A model generated the notes under the pieces. That model was given only the letters and a program-made list of their open reading frames with translations, made no database searches and had not been told where the DNA came from. 49,832 bases of DNA from Beijerinckia sp. L45 (GTDB lineage: Bacteria > Pseudomonadota > Alphaproteobacteria > Rhizobiales > Beijerinckiaceae): NCBI RefSeq assembly GCF_009765775.1, contig NZ_LMUU01000178.1, positions 1 through 49,832 on the forward strand, read 5' to 3'. Within the stretch, counting starts at the first letter, position 1. Each line of letters starts with the position of its first letter. The translations under genes and the position numbers were made by a program. Of this stretch, positions 24,720 through 33,431 are shown piece by piece.

Positions 24720-26210
24720 TTGAGCATGCCGCATGAAACCAGCCAAGCCGCCTCGGACAAGATCCGCTGCGATGCCTGTCCGGTGAACTGCTACATCCGG
24801 CCGGGTGCGCGCGGCGCGTGCGATCGCTATGCCAATGCCGACGGCGTGCTGGTGCGGGTCGATCCCCATGTCGTGCTGGATCAGGCGATCGCCGATCGTG
24901 CCACGCTGGTCCCGTTCGATGCCGGCACGCTCGATTGGGACGGCACGATCCTGCGCGAGCCGCAGAGCTTCGTCACCGCCATCGGCGCCGGCACCACCTA
25001 TCCCGACTACAAGCCCGCCCCCTTCATCGTGTCGTCCGAGATCGACGGGATCGACATGGTCACCGTGGTAACCGAGGGCATCTTTTCCTACTGCGGCGTC
25101 AAGGTGAAGATCGACACCGATCGGAACCTTGGCGCGGAGCGGGCGCTGGCGCGGGTCGACGGCGAGGCCGTCGGCCACGTCACGACCGGTGAATACGGCT
25201 CGCAGATGCTGTCACTCGGCGGCGTCCACCATCTGACCGGCGGATCGAAGAGGGAGGGCCGCGTCACCTGCGACGCTCTGCTGGCGCTGTGCAATGGCGC
25301 CGCGGTCGAGCTGACGATCGATGACGGCGCGACGGTTCTGGTTCAGGCCGGCCAGCCGCCACGGGTGAACGGCGCCATCGAGGAGCGCATGCGCGTCGGC
25401 TGCGGCTCGGCGACGATCGGCATGTTCGCGAAGCAGTGGGACGGCGTCGTCGACGAGGTGGTCGTCGTCGACGATCACATCACCGGGGTGCTGTCCGAAC
25501 ACCAGGCCGGCAAGCTGCTCGGCATCGCGGACACCGGCATCAAGCTGAAGGGTCGGCGCTCGACACCCGGTCGCTATTTCCAGGTGGCAACACCCGGGAC
25601 CGGCTGGGGGGGCACGGATATCGTCGATCCCCTCGACGTTTTGGGAGCCTTCGACCCGCGCAAGGCGCGACCCGGCCTGACGATGCTGATGGTGTCGACG
25701 ACGGGCGAACACGCCGGCTACTACGTTCTCGACGAGGCTTTGCGGCCGATCGAGCGGCAGATGCCCGATCGCATCGCCCGGTCGGTCGCCCTGATCAAAG
25801 AAAATTGCGAACCGGCTCTCTGCACCGTCCTCTTCATGGGCGGGGCCGGTGGATCGCTGCGCGCCGGCGTCACTGAAAACCCGGTGCGCCTGACGCGCTC
25901 CGTAAAGGACGCTTTGACGCGCGTGACCTGCGGCGGCGCGCCGACCTACATCTGGCCGGGTGGCGGCATCACTTTCATGGTCGATGTGTTGCGCGTCCCT
26001 GCCAACGGGTTCGGCTCCGTGCCGACGCCGGCTCTGGTGGCGCCGATCGAATTTACCCTGCGGCTGAGCGACTACGAAAAGCTCGGTGGCCATATGGATC
26101 AGGTGCGGCCTCTGTCGGCATTTCGCGGGCCGGCGGAGAACCGCCTGCGGCTTCCTCAGCACGCCGACAACCCCTGGCCCGTCGACCCACGACAGGGCTC
26201 GCCGTCATGA
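24720..26210 (+). CDS. hnr: 6-hydroxynicotinate reductase-like Fe-S flavoprotein
   Basis: 496-residue protein resembling 6-hydroxynicotinate reductase of Eubacterium barkeri, which reduces the pyridone ring to 1,4,5,6-tetrahydro-6-oxonicotinate and carries Fe-S clusters plus covalently bound flavin. Visible here: an N-terminal cluster motif C17-x2-C20-x3-C24-x9-C34, further cysteines (FSYCGVK, RVGCGS, ENCEPALC, RVTCGG) and a Gly-rich core GAGTTYPDYKPAP. A D202-GAT205 tetrapeptide recalls the (S/T)GAT flavinylation motif but lacks its Ser/Thr. The TTG at 24720 has GAGGG 9 nt upstream; the ATG two codons on is the alternative. It heads an operon in which all catalytic genes overlap by 4-8 nt. 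Exact ring substrate is inferred from the enamidase neighbour. Confidence 0.75.
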   Translation: MSMPHETSQAASDKIRCDACPVNCYIRPGARGACDRYANADGVLVRVDPHVVLDQAIADRATLVPFDAGTLDWDGTILREPQSFVTAIGAGTTYPDYKPAPFIVSSEIDGIDMVTVVTEGIFSYCGVKVKIDTDRNLGAERALARVDGEAVGHVTTGEYGSQMLSLGGVHHLTGGSKREGRVTCDALLALCNGAAVELTIDDGATVLVQAGQPPRVNGAIEERMRVGCGSATIGMFAKQWDGVVDEVVVVDDHITGVLSEHQAGKLLGIADTGIKLKGRRSTPGRYFQVATPGTGWGGTDIVDPLDVLGAFDPRKARPGLTMLMVSTTGEHAGYYVLDEALRPIERQMPDRIARSVALIKENCEPALCTVLFMGGAGGSLRAGVTENPVRLTRSVKDALTRVTCGGAPTYIWPGGGITFMVDVLRVPANGFGSVPTPALVAPIEFTLRLSDYEKLGGHMDQVRPLSAFRGPAENRLRLPQHADNPWPVDPRQGSPS

Positions 26211-27112
26211 ACCGCGCGCCGCATATCGAGATGTTGCCCGATGGAAAGCGCCTGCATCTGCAGGACGGCCCCATCGACCTCATCGTCCAGGCGTTTGGAT
26301 CGCCGAACACTGTTGCCGAGGCGTACCGGATTGCTGCAAGACGTCTGTCCGGCCTGCTCGACGTCCTGTGCGAGGAACTTGTGGCGTTGCGGCAGCAGAT
26401 CGATCCGCGCGCGGTGCCGAATGGCATCGTCGCGCGACGGATGCACGCGGCAACGTTGCCGTTCGCGGCGGAGATGTTCATCACGCCCATGGCGGCTGTT
26501 GCCGGGAGCGTCGCCGACGATATCCTCGCGGCAATCCAGGCCAAGGTCGATCTCGACCGGCTGTATGTCAACAACGGCGGCGACATCGCACTGTATTGCG
26601 GATTGGGGCAGCACTTTACCATCGGCATGATCGACCGGCCGGATCAGCCAAGTCTTTTTGGCCGCCTGACGCTGAAAGGCGAAGACGAGATCGGCGGCGT
26701 CGCCACCAGCGGCTGGCGCGGGCGCTCTTTTTCACGTGGCATCGCCGACAGCGTCACCGTTCTGGCGCAAGATGCCGCAAGCGCCGACGCCGCGGCGACC
26801 GTCATCGCCAACGCGGTTGATCTTCCCGGCCATCCTGCCGTGCATCGCGCGCCAGCGACATCGATCCAGAGCGACAGCGACCTCGGTAGCCGTCTCGTGA
26901 CGCGCAGGGTCGATCGCCTCGATGATGGCGACCGGGCAACGGCTTTGCGATGTGGAATCGCCCAGGCCGAAAACCTCGTCGGCCGCGGCCTCATCATGGC
27001 CGCGGCGTTGCACCTGCAGGGCGAGACCCGCGTCGTCGCGCCCCGGACGCAGGACCGTTTTGCCTTGATACCGCCGCCAGCCCCTATCACGGAAGCTCGA
27101 GCCCATGCCTGA
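26207..27112 (+). CDS. UPF0280 family protein (ApbE-like fold)
   Basis: 301 residues, member of UPF0280, a family structurally related to ApbE, the FAD:protein FMN transferase. ApbE-like signatures are visible: YVNNGGDIALY (N122-D126), equivalent to the NxGGD of ApbE, and GVATSGWRGRSFSRGIADSVTV (from Val165), equivalent to the SG-containing segment preceding the metal-site Asp. Starts ATGA on the reductase stop codon, so translation is coupled. Because the related E. barkeri reductase has covalently bound flavin, a role in flavinylating the neighbouring protein is an attractive but unproven inference. There is no lipoprotein signal, so it acts in the cytoplasm, unlike most ApbE. Confidence 0.8.
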   Translation: MNRAPHIEMLPDGKRLHLQDGPIDLIVQAFGSPNTVAEAYRIAARRLSGLLDVLCEELVALRQQIDPRAVPNGIVARRMHAATLPFAAEMFITPMAAVAGSVADDILAAIQAKVDLDRLYVNNGGDIALYCGLGQHFTIGMIDRPDQPSLFGRLTLKGEDEIGGVATSGWRGRSFSRGIADSVTVLAQDAASADAAATVIANAVDLPGHPAVHRAPATSIQSDSDLGSRLVTRRVDRLDDGDRATALRCGIAQAENLVGRGLIMAAALHLQGETRVVAPRTQDRFALIPPPAPITEARAHA

Positions 27113-27689
27113 GGTCATTATCCGCAAGCGTCTCGTCACCATCGAGGAGATCTTCCACGAAGGGGGGCCGGTCGCCGCCACACCGTCGCGGCGCGGGGCG
27201 ATCATCGTCGTCATCACGAACCCGTTTGCCGGCCGCTTCGTCGAAGACATCGCGCACTTCATGACGGACCTGGAGCCGCTTGGTCTTGCCATGGCAAAGG
27301 CGCTAGTGGCAGCGCTCGGCGGCGACCCGGCTGCCATCCAGGGCTACGGGAAAGGCGCCATCATCGGGCAGGCCGGCGAACTCGAACATGGCGCGCTGTG
27401 GCATGCGCCGGGCGGCTACGCGATGCGCGCGGTTTTGGGGGACGCCAAGGCGATCGTGCCCTCCACGAAAAAGGTCGGCGGCCCCGGCACGCGCCTCGAC
27501 ATTCCCGTCGCGCACGTCAACGCCTCCTATGTCCGCAGCCATTTCGACGCGATGGAAATCGGCGTTCCCGATGGCCCGCGCGCAGACGAAATCGCGTTTG
27601 TCCTGGTGATGACAACCGGACCGCGCATCCACGAACGCGCCGGCGGCCTCAAGGCGGCCGATATTAAGGGCGAGGACGGGCTGCGATGA
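27105..27689 (+). CDS. Amino acid synthesis family protein (DUF1185), copy 1
   Basis: 194-residue protein of PF06684 (named amino acid synthesis, function unknown). Conserved features shared with the next gene: IRKRLVTIEEIFHEGG at the N-terminus, ITNPFAGRFVEDI, GYGKGAIIGQAGELEHGA, STKKVGGPGTRLDIP, YVRSHFDAMEI and the C-terminal IKGEDGLR. Overlaps the UPF0280 gene by 8 nt and the second copy by 4 nt. The family name gives no reliable activity. In this cluster it may act on the ring-reduction or ring-opening product, or form a complex with its paralog. Confidence 0.8.
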   Translation: MPEVIIRKRLVTIEEIFHEGGPVAATPSRRGAIIVVITNPFAGRFVEDIAHFMTDLEPLGLAMAKALVAALGGDPAAIQGYGKGAIIGQAGELEHGALWHAPGGYAMRAVLGDAKAIVPSTKKVGGPGTRLDIPVAHVNASYVRSHFDAMEIGVPDGPRADEIAFVLVMTTGPRIHERAGGLKAADIKGEDGLR

Positions 27690-28270
27690 GCGCGAAGATC
27701 CGCAAGATCGTCACCGTCGTCGAAGAGGTTCTGACCGAAATGGGGCGGCCGGTCGTGCCGCCGACACGCCGCGCAACAGCGATCGCAGTGATCGAAAACC
27801 CCTTCGCCGGCACTTATGTCGAGGACCTGACGCCGTTGATCGCCATTGGCGAAGAGCTTGGCGGCCTGCTGACCGACCGCGCCGTCGCAGCCCTTGGTCT
27901 GTCCGGCGCTGCGGCGCAAAGCTACGGCAAGGGCGCCATCGTCGGCGAGAACGGCGAGCTGGAACATGCCGCCGCGATCCTGCACCCGAAGATGGGCGCA
28001 CCCGTCCGCAAGGCGCTCGGCAAAGGCGCTGCGCTGATCCCGTCGTCGAAAAAGCGCGGCGGCCCTGGCACGGTTCTTGATGTTCCGCTTGGGCATAAGG
28101 ATGCCGCTTTCGTCCGCAGTCACTTCGACGGCATGGAAGTCCGCATCCACGATGCGCCGCGCGCCAACGAAATCCTCGTCGCCATTGTCGTCACCGACAG
28201 CGGGCGCCCTCTGCCACGGATCGGCGGACTGACCGTCGGCGAGATCAAGGGCGAAGACGGTTTGCGATAA
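27686..28270 (+). CDS. Amino acid synthesis family protein (DUF1185), copy 2
   Basis: Exactly the same length (194 aa) as the preceding gene and clearly its paralog: IENPFAGTYVEDL, SYGKGAIVGENGELEHAA, SSKKRGGPGTVLDVP, FVRSHFDGMEV and the same IKGEDGLR end. Differences are spread throughout, so the duplication is old and both copies appear maintained. Starts ATGA on the stop of copy 1. A hetero-oligomer of the two is a reasonable guess. The following binding-protein gene begins 62 nt later, the only real gap in the operon before it. Confidence 0.8.
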   Translation: MSAKIRKIVTVVEEVLTEMGRPVVPPTRRATAIAVIENPFAGTYVEDLTPLIAIGEELGGLLTDRAVAALGLSGAAAQSYGKGAIVGENGELEHAAAILHPKMGAPVRKALGKGAALIPSSKKRGGPGTVLDVPLGHKDAAFVRSHFDGMEVRIHDAPRANEILVAIVVTDSGRPLPRIGGLTVGEIKGEDGLR

Positions 28271-28332
28271 CACCTTTCTTGCACTCTCGGCACCTATTCT
28301 ACAGCAACCCACGCAATGGAAACGAGCCTCCA

Positions 28333-29541
28333 ATGAAACGGCAGATCGGCGAGATTTTTATTGGTGCGATTTTTCTTGGATGTGTCGCCGCGTCGCCCGC
28401 ACGGGCCCTGGAGGGTGAGGTCAAGATTGGCGAGGTCAACTCCTACTCCGCGCTTCCCGCGTTTACCGAGCCGTATCGAAAAGGCTGGCAGCTCGCTGTC
28501 GAGGACGTGAACGCCCACGGCGGCATCAACGGCAAGACGCTCGTCGTGATCTCCAAGGACGACGCGGGCAAGCCAGCGGGCGCTGTCACGGCCGCCAACG
28601 AGCTCGTGTCGCGCGACGGCGTGGTGATGCTGGCCGGTGGTTTCTTCTCCAACATCGGGTTGGCGCTCGCTGACTTCGCCAAGCAGAAGCACGTTCTCTA
28701 TCTCGCCGGCGAGCCGCTGACCGATGCGATGGTTTGGTCCTCGGGCAACAGGGACACGTTCCGCCTGCGCCCGTCGAATTATATGCAGGCCGCGATGCTC
28801 GCCGACGACGCCGCAAAGCTGCCAGCGAAACGTTGGGCGACCGTCGCGCCGAACTACGAGTATGGCCAGTCGGCGGTTGCCGTATTCAAGAAGCTGCTCT
28901 CCGCCAAACGCCCCGACATCGAATGGGTAACGTCGCAGTGGCCGCCGCAAGGCAAGATCGACGCGGGACCCGTCGTGCAGGCCATCGCCGCGGCCAAACC
29001 CGATGCGATCCTCAACGTCGAGTTCGGTCCCGACCTCGTCAAGCTCGTGCGCGAAGGCAACACGCGTGGGCTGTTCACCGACCGCGCGGTCGTGAGCTTT
29101 CTGACCGGCGAGCCGGAATACCTGGACGCGCTAAAGGACGAAGCGCCGGAAGGCTGGATCGTCACCGGCTATCCCTGGTACGGGATCCACACGCCTGAGC
29201 ACGACGCCTTCCTCAAGGCCTATCAGGACAAATACCACGATCACCCGCGCCTCGGCTCGGTGGTCGGTTACACGCTGATCCATGCGGCGGCGGACATCCT
29301 GCGCAAGGCGCCGTCGACCGACACCGACGCGCTCATCGCTGCTGCAGAAGGCATCAGCTTCGATACGCCGTTCGGACCGGCGAGCTTTCGCGCGATCGAT
29401 CATCAGTCGACGCTCGGCGCCTTCGTCGGAACGACGACGGTGAAGGATGGCGCAGGACAGATGACGAAGTTCGATTATCGCGACGGCGCCAAATACATGC
29501 CGTCGGACGACGAGGTGAAGACGCTGCGGATCCAGAAATGA
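28333..29541 (+). CDS. ABC transporter substrate-binding protein (branched-chain amino acid type)
   Basis: 402-residue periplasmic type-1 binding protein (Peripla_BP_6). Signal peptide: MKRQIGEIFIGAIFLGCVAASPARA. The mature part begins LEGEVKIGEVNSYSALPAF, with GWQLAVEDVNAHGGINGKTL and DDAGKPAGAVTAANELVSRDGVV typical of the family. The start at 28333 puts the signal peptide first; the upstream TTG is unlikely. Ligand is unknown. Position between ring-reducing enzymes and a LivHM/LivG/LivF set suggests it captures the N-heterocyclic acid degraded by the cluster. Confidence 0.9.
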   Translation: MKRQIGEIFIGAIFLGCVAASPARALEGEVKIGEVNSYSALPAFTEPYRKGWQLAVEDVNAHGGINGKTLVVISKDDAGKPAGAVTAANELVSRDGVVMLAGGFFSNIGLALADFAKQKHVLYLAGEPLTDAMVWSSGNRDTFRLRPSNYMQAAMLADDAAKLPAKRWATVAPNYEYGQSAVAVFKKLLSAKRPDIEWVTSQWPPQGKIDAGPVVQAIAAAKPDAILNVEFGPDLVKLVREGNTRGLFTDRAVVSFLTGEPEYLDALKDEAPEGWIVTGYPWYGIHTPEHDAFLKAYQDKYHDHPRLGSVVGYTLIHAAADILRKAPSTDTDALIAAAEGISFDTPFGPASFRAIDHQSTLGAFVGTTTVKDGAGQMTKFDYRDGAKYMPSDDEVKTLRIQK

Positions 29542-29584
29542 TCGCTCCCTTCGTGTCGGAGATCGACGGCGAAAGGCGGATCGT

Positions 29585-31459
29585 TTGAGCTTCTACGTCG
29601 CCCAATTCCTGACCGGCCTGGCGGAAGCGTCGTCGCTGTTCCTTGTGGCCTGCGGTCTATCGATCATTTTCGGCGTCACACGCATCGTCAATTTCGCGCA
29701 TGGCGCCTTCTACATGCTGGGCGCCTACATCGCCTACACGCTGGCCGAACGCTTCTCCGGCGCCATCGGGTTCTGGGGCAGCCTGCTAACCGCAGCGATC
29801 ATCGTCGCCATGCTCGGCGCCCTGGTCGAGACGGTGCTCCTACGCCGGATCTATCATGCGCCCGAACTTTTCCAGCTCCTGGCGACTTTCGGCCTGACGC
29901 TGATGGTCGAGGATCTGGCCGTCATCATCTGGGGGCCCGAAGACCTCGTCGGGCCGCGCGCGCCCGGCTTCAAGGGCGCGGTCATGATCCTCGGTCAGGC
30001 GGTGCCGAGTTACGATCTCCTGCTTATCGTCCTCGGTCCGCTGGTCTTCGGCCTGCTATGGATGCTGTTTCACAAGACGCGCTTCGGCGTGCTCGTGCGC
30101 GCCGCGACGCAGGATCGCGAGATGGTGGCGGCACTCGGCGTCAATCAGCGTTGGCTGTTCACCGGTGTGTTCGCCCTCGGCATTTTTCTCGCGGCGCTCG
30201 GCGGGGCGCTGCAGATTTCGCGCGACGCGGTCAACCACACGATGGACCTGCGCATCATCGTCGAGACCTTCGTCGTGGTGGTGATCGGCGGTCTCGGCAG
30301 CGTCGGCGGCGCGTTTCTCGCGGCGTTGATCGTGGCGGAGTTCAACGCCTTCGGCATCCTGATCTTTCCCGGCATCTCGATGATCCTGATGTTCATCATC
30401 ATGGCGCTGGTGCTGATCGTTCGCCCCTACGGCCTGCTCGGCCGCCTCGAAGCACCGACGCGCGCGGTGATCGCCGCCGCAATAGTATGGGCGCCGCTTT
30501 CGTCGGCCGGCAGGATTGCAGTTGCGGCCATCGTGGTGGCCGTGGCGCTGATGCCTTTTGGCGTCGGCGATTATTGGCTCACGGTCGGCTCGGAGATCCT
30601 GATCTTCGTCCTGTTTGCCGCCAGTCTGCAGTTTCTGATGTCGACGGGCGGCCTTGTCAGCTTTGGCCATGCCGCGTTTTTCGGACTTGGCGCCTACGGT
30701 GCGGCACTTGCGGTCAAAGATTTGGGGCTCCCGCTGCTGCCGGCCCTGGCTTGCGGGACAACGCTCGGCTGTGCCGGCGCCGTCGTCATCGGCTGGTTCT
30801 GCGTGCGGCTCTCCGGCGTCTATTTCGCGATGCTGACCTTGGCCTTCGCCCAGATCGTCTATTCCGTGGCGTTCCAGTGGACCGACGTGACGGGTGGCGA
30901 CAACGGCATGCTCGGCGTCTGGCCGGATGCCTGGGCGGCCAGCCCGCACACCTTCTTCTGGCTTGCGCTTGCCGTCGCCCTAGGCGGCGTGGTGCTGCTT
31001 CGCATGATCGTCTTCTCACCCTTCGGCTATCGGCTGCGTGCGGTTCGCGATTCCGCCTTGCGCGCCGAAGCCACAGGCATCAATCGCATGACGACGCAAT
31101 GGGCGGCGCTCATCATCGCCGGGACTTTCGCGGGGCTCGCCGGCGCCTTGTTCGCGTTCCTCAAAGGCAGCGTGTTTCCCGATAGCCTCGGCGTCTCGAC
31201 CTCCGTCGACGGCCTCGTCATGGTGCTGCTCGGCGGCATCGGCACGATCTCCGGAAGCGTTCTGGGCGCGGTGGTCTACAAAGCCTTGTCGATCTTCCTG
31301 GTGAGCCAGACGGATTATTCGAAACTCGTGCTCGGGGCGGTGATCGTCGGCCTCGTCGTCGTCTTTCCCGGTGGTCTCGGTGGCATTACCGCGCGGTTCA
31401 GCCGGCTGCGACCGGTGCTCGGCCCGGCGCCGCCGGCCCGACCGGAGAGCCTGGGATGA
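29585..31459 (+). CDS. Fused LivH-LivM type ABC transporter permease
   Basis: 624-residue inner-membrane protein in which two permease domains normally encoded separately are joined. Residues 1-300 are LivH-like (CGLSIIFGVTRIVNFAHGAF, coupling segment RAATQDREMVAALGVN); residues 305-624 are LivM-like (GGLVSFGHAAFFGLGAYGAAL, coupling segment RAVRDSALRAEATGIN). About 16-18 hydrophobic spans. The start is a TTG at 29585 with AGGCGGA upstream; no earlier ATG fits. Ends in an ATGA overlap with the first ATPase gene. One polypeptide can therefore form the complete membrane pore with two different ATPases. Confidence 0.9.
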   Translation: MSFYVAQFLTGLAEASSLFLVACGLSIIFGVTRIVNFAHGAFYMLGAYIAYTLAERFSGAIGFWGSLLTAAIIVAMLGALVETVLLRRIYHAPELFQLLATFGLTLMVEDLAVIIWGPEDLVGPRAPGFKGAVMILGQAVPSYDLLLIVLGPLVFGLLWMLFHKTRFGVLVRAATQDREMVAALGVNQRWLFTGVFALGIFLAALGGALQISRDAVNHTMDLRIIVETFVVVVIGGLGSVGGAFLAALIVAEFNAFGILIFPGISMILMFIIMALVLIVRPYGLLGRLEAPTRAVIAAAIVWAPLSSAGRIAVAAIVVAVALMPFGVGDYWLTVGSEILIFVLFAASLQFLMSTGGLVSFGHAAFFGLGAYGAALAVKDLGLPLLPALACGTTLGCAGAVVIGWFCVRLSGVYFAMLTLAFAQIVYSVAFQWTDVTGGDNGMLGVWPDAWAASPHTFFWLALAVALGGVVLLRMIVFSPFGYRLRAVRDSALRAEATGINRMTTQWAALIIAGTFAGLAGALFAFLKGSVFPDSLGVSTSVDGLVMVLLGGIGTISGSVLGAVVYKALSIFLVSQTDYSKLVLGAVIVGLVVVFPGGLGGITARFSRLRPVLGPAPPARPESLG

Positions 31460-32244
31460 GCGCATCCCCAAATCTTCTTGCGGTCGAAGGCCTGCGCAAG
31501 TCCTACGGCGGCGTTCACGCCGTCCAAGGCGTGAGCTTCAGCCTCGAGGCGGGCGAGATCCTCGCCCTCATCGGCCCGAACGGCGCGGGCAAGTCGACCT
31601 GCTTCAACATGCTGAACGGTCAGATCAAGCCCGACGGCGGGACCATTCATCTCAAAGGCGAGGCTATCGCCGGCCTGCCGCCGCGGTTGATATGCCGCCG
31701 CGGCGTCGGGCGCACGTTCCAGATCACCGCGACCTTCGCATCAATGAGCGTACGGGAAAACGTCCAGACTGCGTTGTCGACCTTTGCCGGACAGGATCGT
31801 CGCCTGTTCGGGCTGGCGACGCGGCAGCATCGGCATGAAGCCGACGGTCTGCTGGATCACGTCGGACTTTTAGCCCAGGCCGATCGGCCGTGCGCTGAAC
31901 TCGCCTACGGCGATCTGAAGCGCCTCGAACTGGCGGTCGCCCTGTCCGGCAAGCCGGCGCTTCTGTTGATGGACGAGCCGACCGCCGGTATGGCGCCGCG
32001 AGAGCGCATCGCCCTCATGCGCTTCACCGCCAGTATGGCGCGCGCGCAAGGCATCGGCGTGCTGTTCACCGAGCACGACATGGACATCGTGTTCGAACAT
32101 GCCGACAGGGTGATGGTGTTGAACCGCGGCGAGGTCATCGCCGTCGGAACGCCGGAAACGGTCAGGCGTGATCCGCGCGTTCGCACGACCTATCTCGGCG
32201 AAGGCCTCGTTTACGCCAGACCCGTGGAGGGCGGCGCGCCATGA
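31456..32244 (+). CDS. ABC transporter ATPase, LivG type
   Basis: 262-residue cytoplasmic ATPase. Walker A GPNGAGKST (about residue 38), LivG-style signature LAYGDLKRLE, Walker B LLLMDEPTAGM, H-loop FTEHDMDIVFEHADRV. C-terminus YLGEG matches the LivG family. Overlaps the permease gene and the next ATPase gene by 4 nt each (ATGA), so stoichiometric, coupled translation is expected. Works with LivF on the fused permease. Confidence 0.93.
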   Translation: MSASPNLLAVEGLRKSYGGVHAVQGVSFSLEAGEILALIGPNGAGKSTCFNMLNGQIKPDGGTIHLKGEAIAGLPPRLICRRGVGRTFQITATFASMSVRENVQTALSTFAGQDRRLFGLATRQHRHEADGLLDHVGLLAQADRPCAELAYGDLKRLELAVALSGKPALLLMDEPTAGMAPRERIALMRFTASMARAQGIGVLFTEHDMDIVFEHADRVMVLNRGEVIAVGTPETVRRDPRVRTTYLGEGLVYARPVEGGAP

Positions 32245-32945
32245 CGCTGACCGTCTCCAATCTGCGCGGCTGGTATGGCGCGGCGCAGATCCTGTTCGGC
32301 ATCGACCTCGGGGTCGCCGACGGCGAAGTCGTCGCGCTGCTCGGGCGCAACGGCGCCGGCAAGTCGACGACCTTCCGCGCCATCGCCGGCCTATTGGCAC
32401 GCCGCGATGGGCAGGTGACGTTCGGCGGCACCGACGTTTCGCGCGAACCGGTCTATGCGATCGCACGGCGCGGGCTCGCCTACGTACCCGAAGATCGGCG
32501 CATCTTCGCGGACCTTACGGTCGAGGAAAATCTCGAGGTTGGCCGCCAGCCGCAACGCGCCGGTGTGCCGCATTGGACGCCCGAGCGGCTCTACGCGCTG
32601 TTCCCGAACCTTGGCACGATGCGCAAACGGCTTGGTGGCGCGATGAGCGGCGGCGAACAGCAGATGCTGACGATCGCGCGTTCGCTGATGGGCAATCCCA
32701 GCCTCGTCCTGTTGGACGAGCCGTCCGAAGGGCTGGCGCCAAAGATCGTCGAGGACATGGCGCATGCGATCCGCGCCCTCAAGGCGGAGGGCCTGAGCAT
32801 CCTCGTCTCGGAGCAGAACCTGCATTTCGCCCGACTGATCTCGGATCGGGCGGTGATCATCGAGCGCGGCCAGGTCCGGTTTGCCGGGACGATTGCCGAG
32901 ATCGACGCCAACGCGGAAATCTGCGAAGCCTTCCTCACGGTTTGA
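32241..32945 (+). CDS. ABC transporter ATPase, LivF type
   Basis: 234-residue ATPase. Walker A GRNGAGKST, signature MSGGEQQML, Walker B LVLLDEPSEGL, H-loop region LVSEQNLHFARLISDRAVI with Gln-Asn in place of the switch His, as usual for LivF. Completes the importer of the N-heterocycle cluster. The MarR regulator gene follows after 33 nt. Confidence 0.93.
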   Translation: MTLTVSNLRGWYGAAQILFGIDLGVADGEVVALLGRNGAGKSTTFRAIAGLLARRDGQVTFGGTDVSREPVYAIARRGLAYVPEDRRIFADLTVEENLEVGRQPQRAGVPHWTPERLYALFPNLGTMRKRLGGAMSGGEQQMLTIARSLMGNPSLVLLDEPSEGLAPKIVEDMAHAIRALKAEGLSILVSEQNLHFARLISDRAVIIERGQVRFAGTIAEIDANAEICEAFLTV

Positions 32946-32978
32946 TGAGATGCGGCACGACACGCATAGTGGATTGAG

Positions 32979-33425
32979 ATGGACACGAACGGGCTGCGAA
33001 AGCCGGACGCGGCAAGAGCCTATCGGCTCGACGAGCAAGTCGGATTCGTCCTCCGCCAGGTTGCGCAACGGCATGCCTCGATCTTCGCGGCGGGTGTCGA
33101 CGGCGAAATCACCGCGACGCAGTGGGCGGCCTTGGCAAAACTCGCCGAAATGGGTCCGCTCAGCCAGAACCTGCTGGGCCGCTTGACCGTCATGGATGCG
33201 GCGACGATCAAAGGCGTGATCGATCGGATGGTGCTGCGCGGACTGACCGAAACCCGGCCCGATCCGAGCGATGCGCGTCGCCATCTGGTGTCGCTGACCG
33301 CGGCGGGCGAGGACCTCGTCGCCCGGCTGATTCCGGCGGCACAGCGCATTACGGACGAGACGCTGGCGCCGTTGACGGGAGCCGAGCGAAAGCTTCTCGC
33401 CGCGTTGCTGCTCAAGCTGCGGTGA
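32979..33425 (+). CDS. MarR-family regulator, NicR/BpsR-like
   Basis: 148-residue winged-helix regulator. The N-terminal YRLDEQVGFVLRQVAQRHASIF resembles NicR and BpsR, MarR proteins that control nicotinate genes in Pseudomonas and Bordetella and respond to 6-hydroxynicotinate. The recognition region TVMDAATIKGVIDRMVLRGLTETRPDPSDARRHLVSLT is the standard wing. It is the last gene of the operon, facing the enamidase gene 6 nt away. I infer that it represses both units through the shared element upstream of each, with the imported ring acid as inducer. Family is certain, ligand is inference. Confidence 0.85.
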   Translation: MDTNGLRKPDAARAYRLDEQVGFVLRQVAQRHASIFAAGVDGEITATQWAALAKLAEMGPLSQNLLGRLTVMDAATIKGVIDRMVLRGLTETRPDPSDARRHLVSLTAAGEDLVARLIPAAQRITDETLAPLTGAERKLLAALLLKLR

Positions 33426-33431
33426 AGCGGC

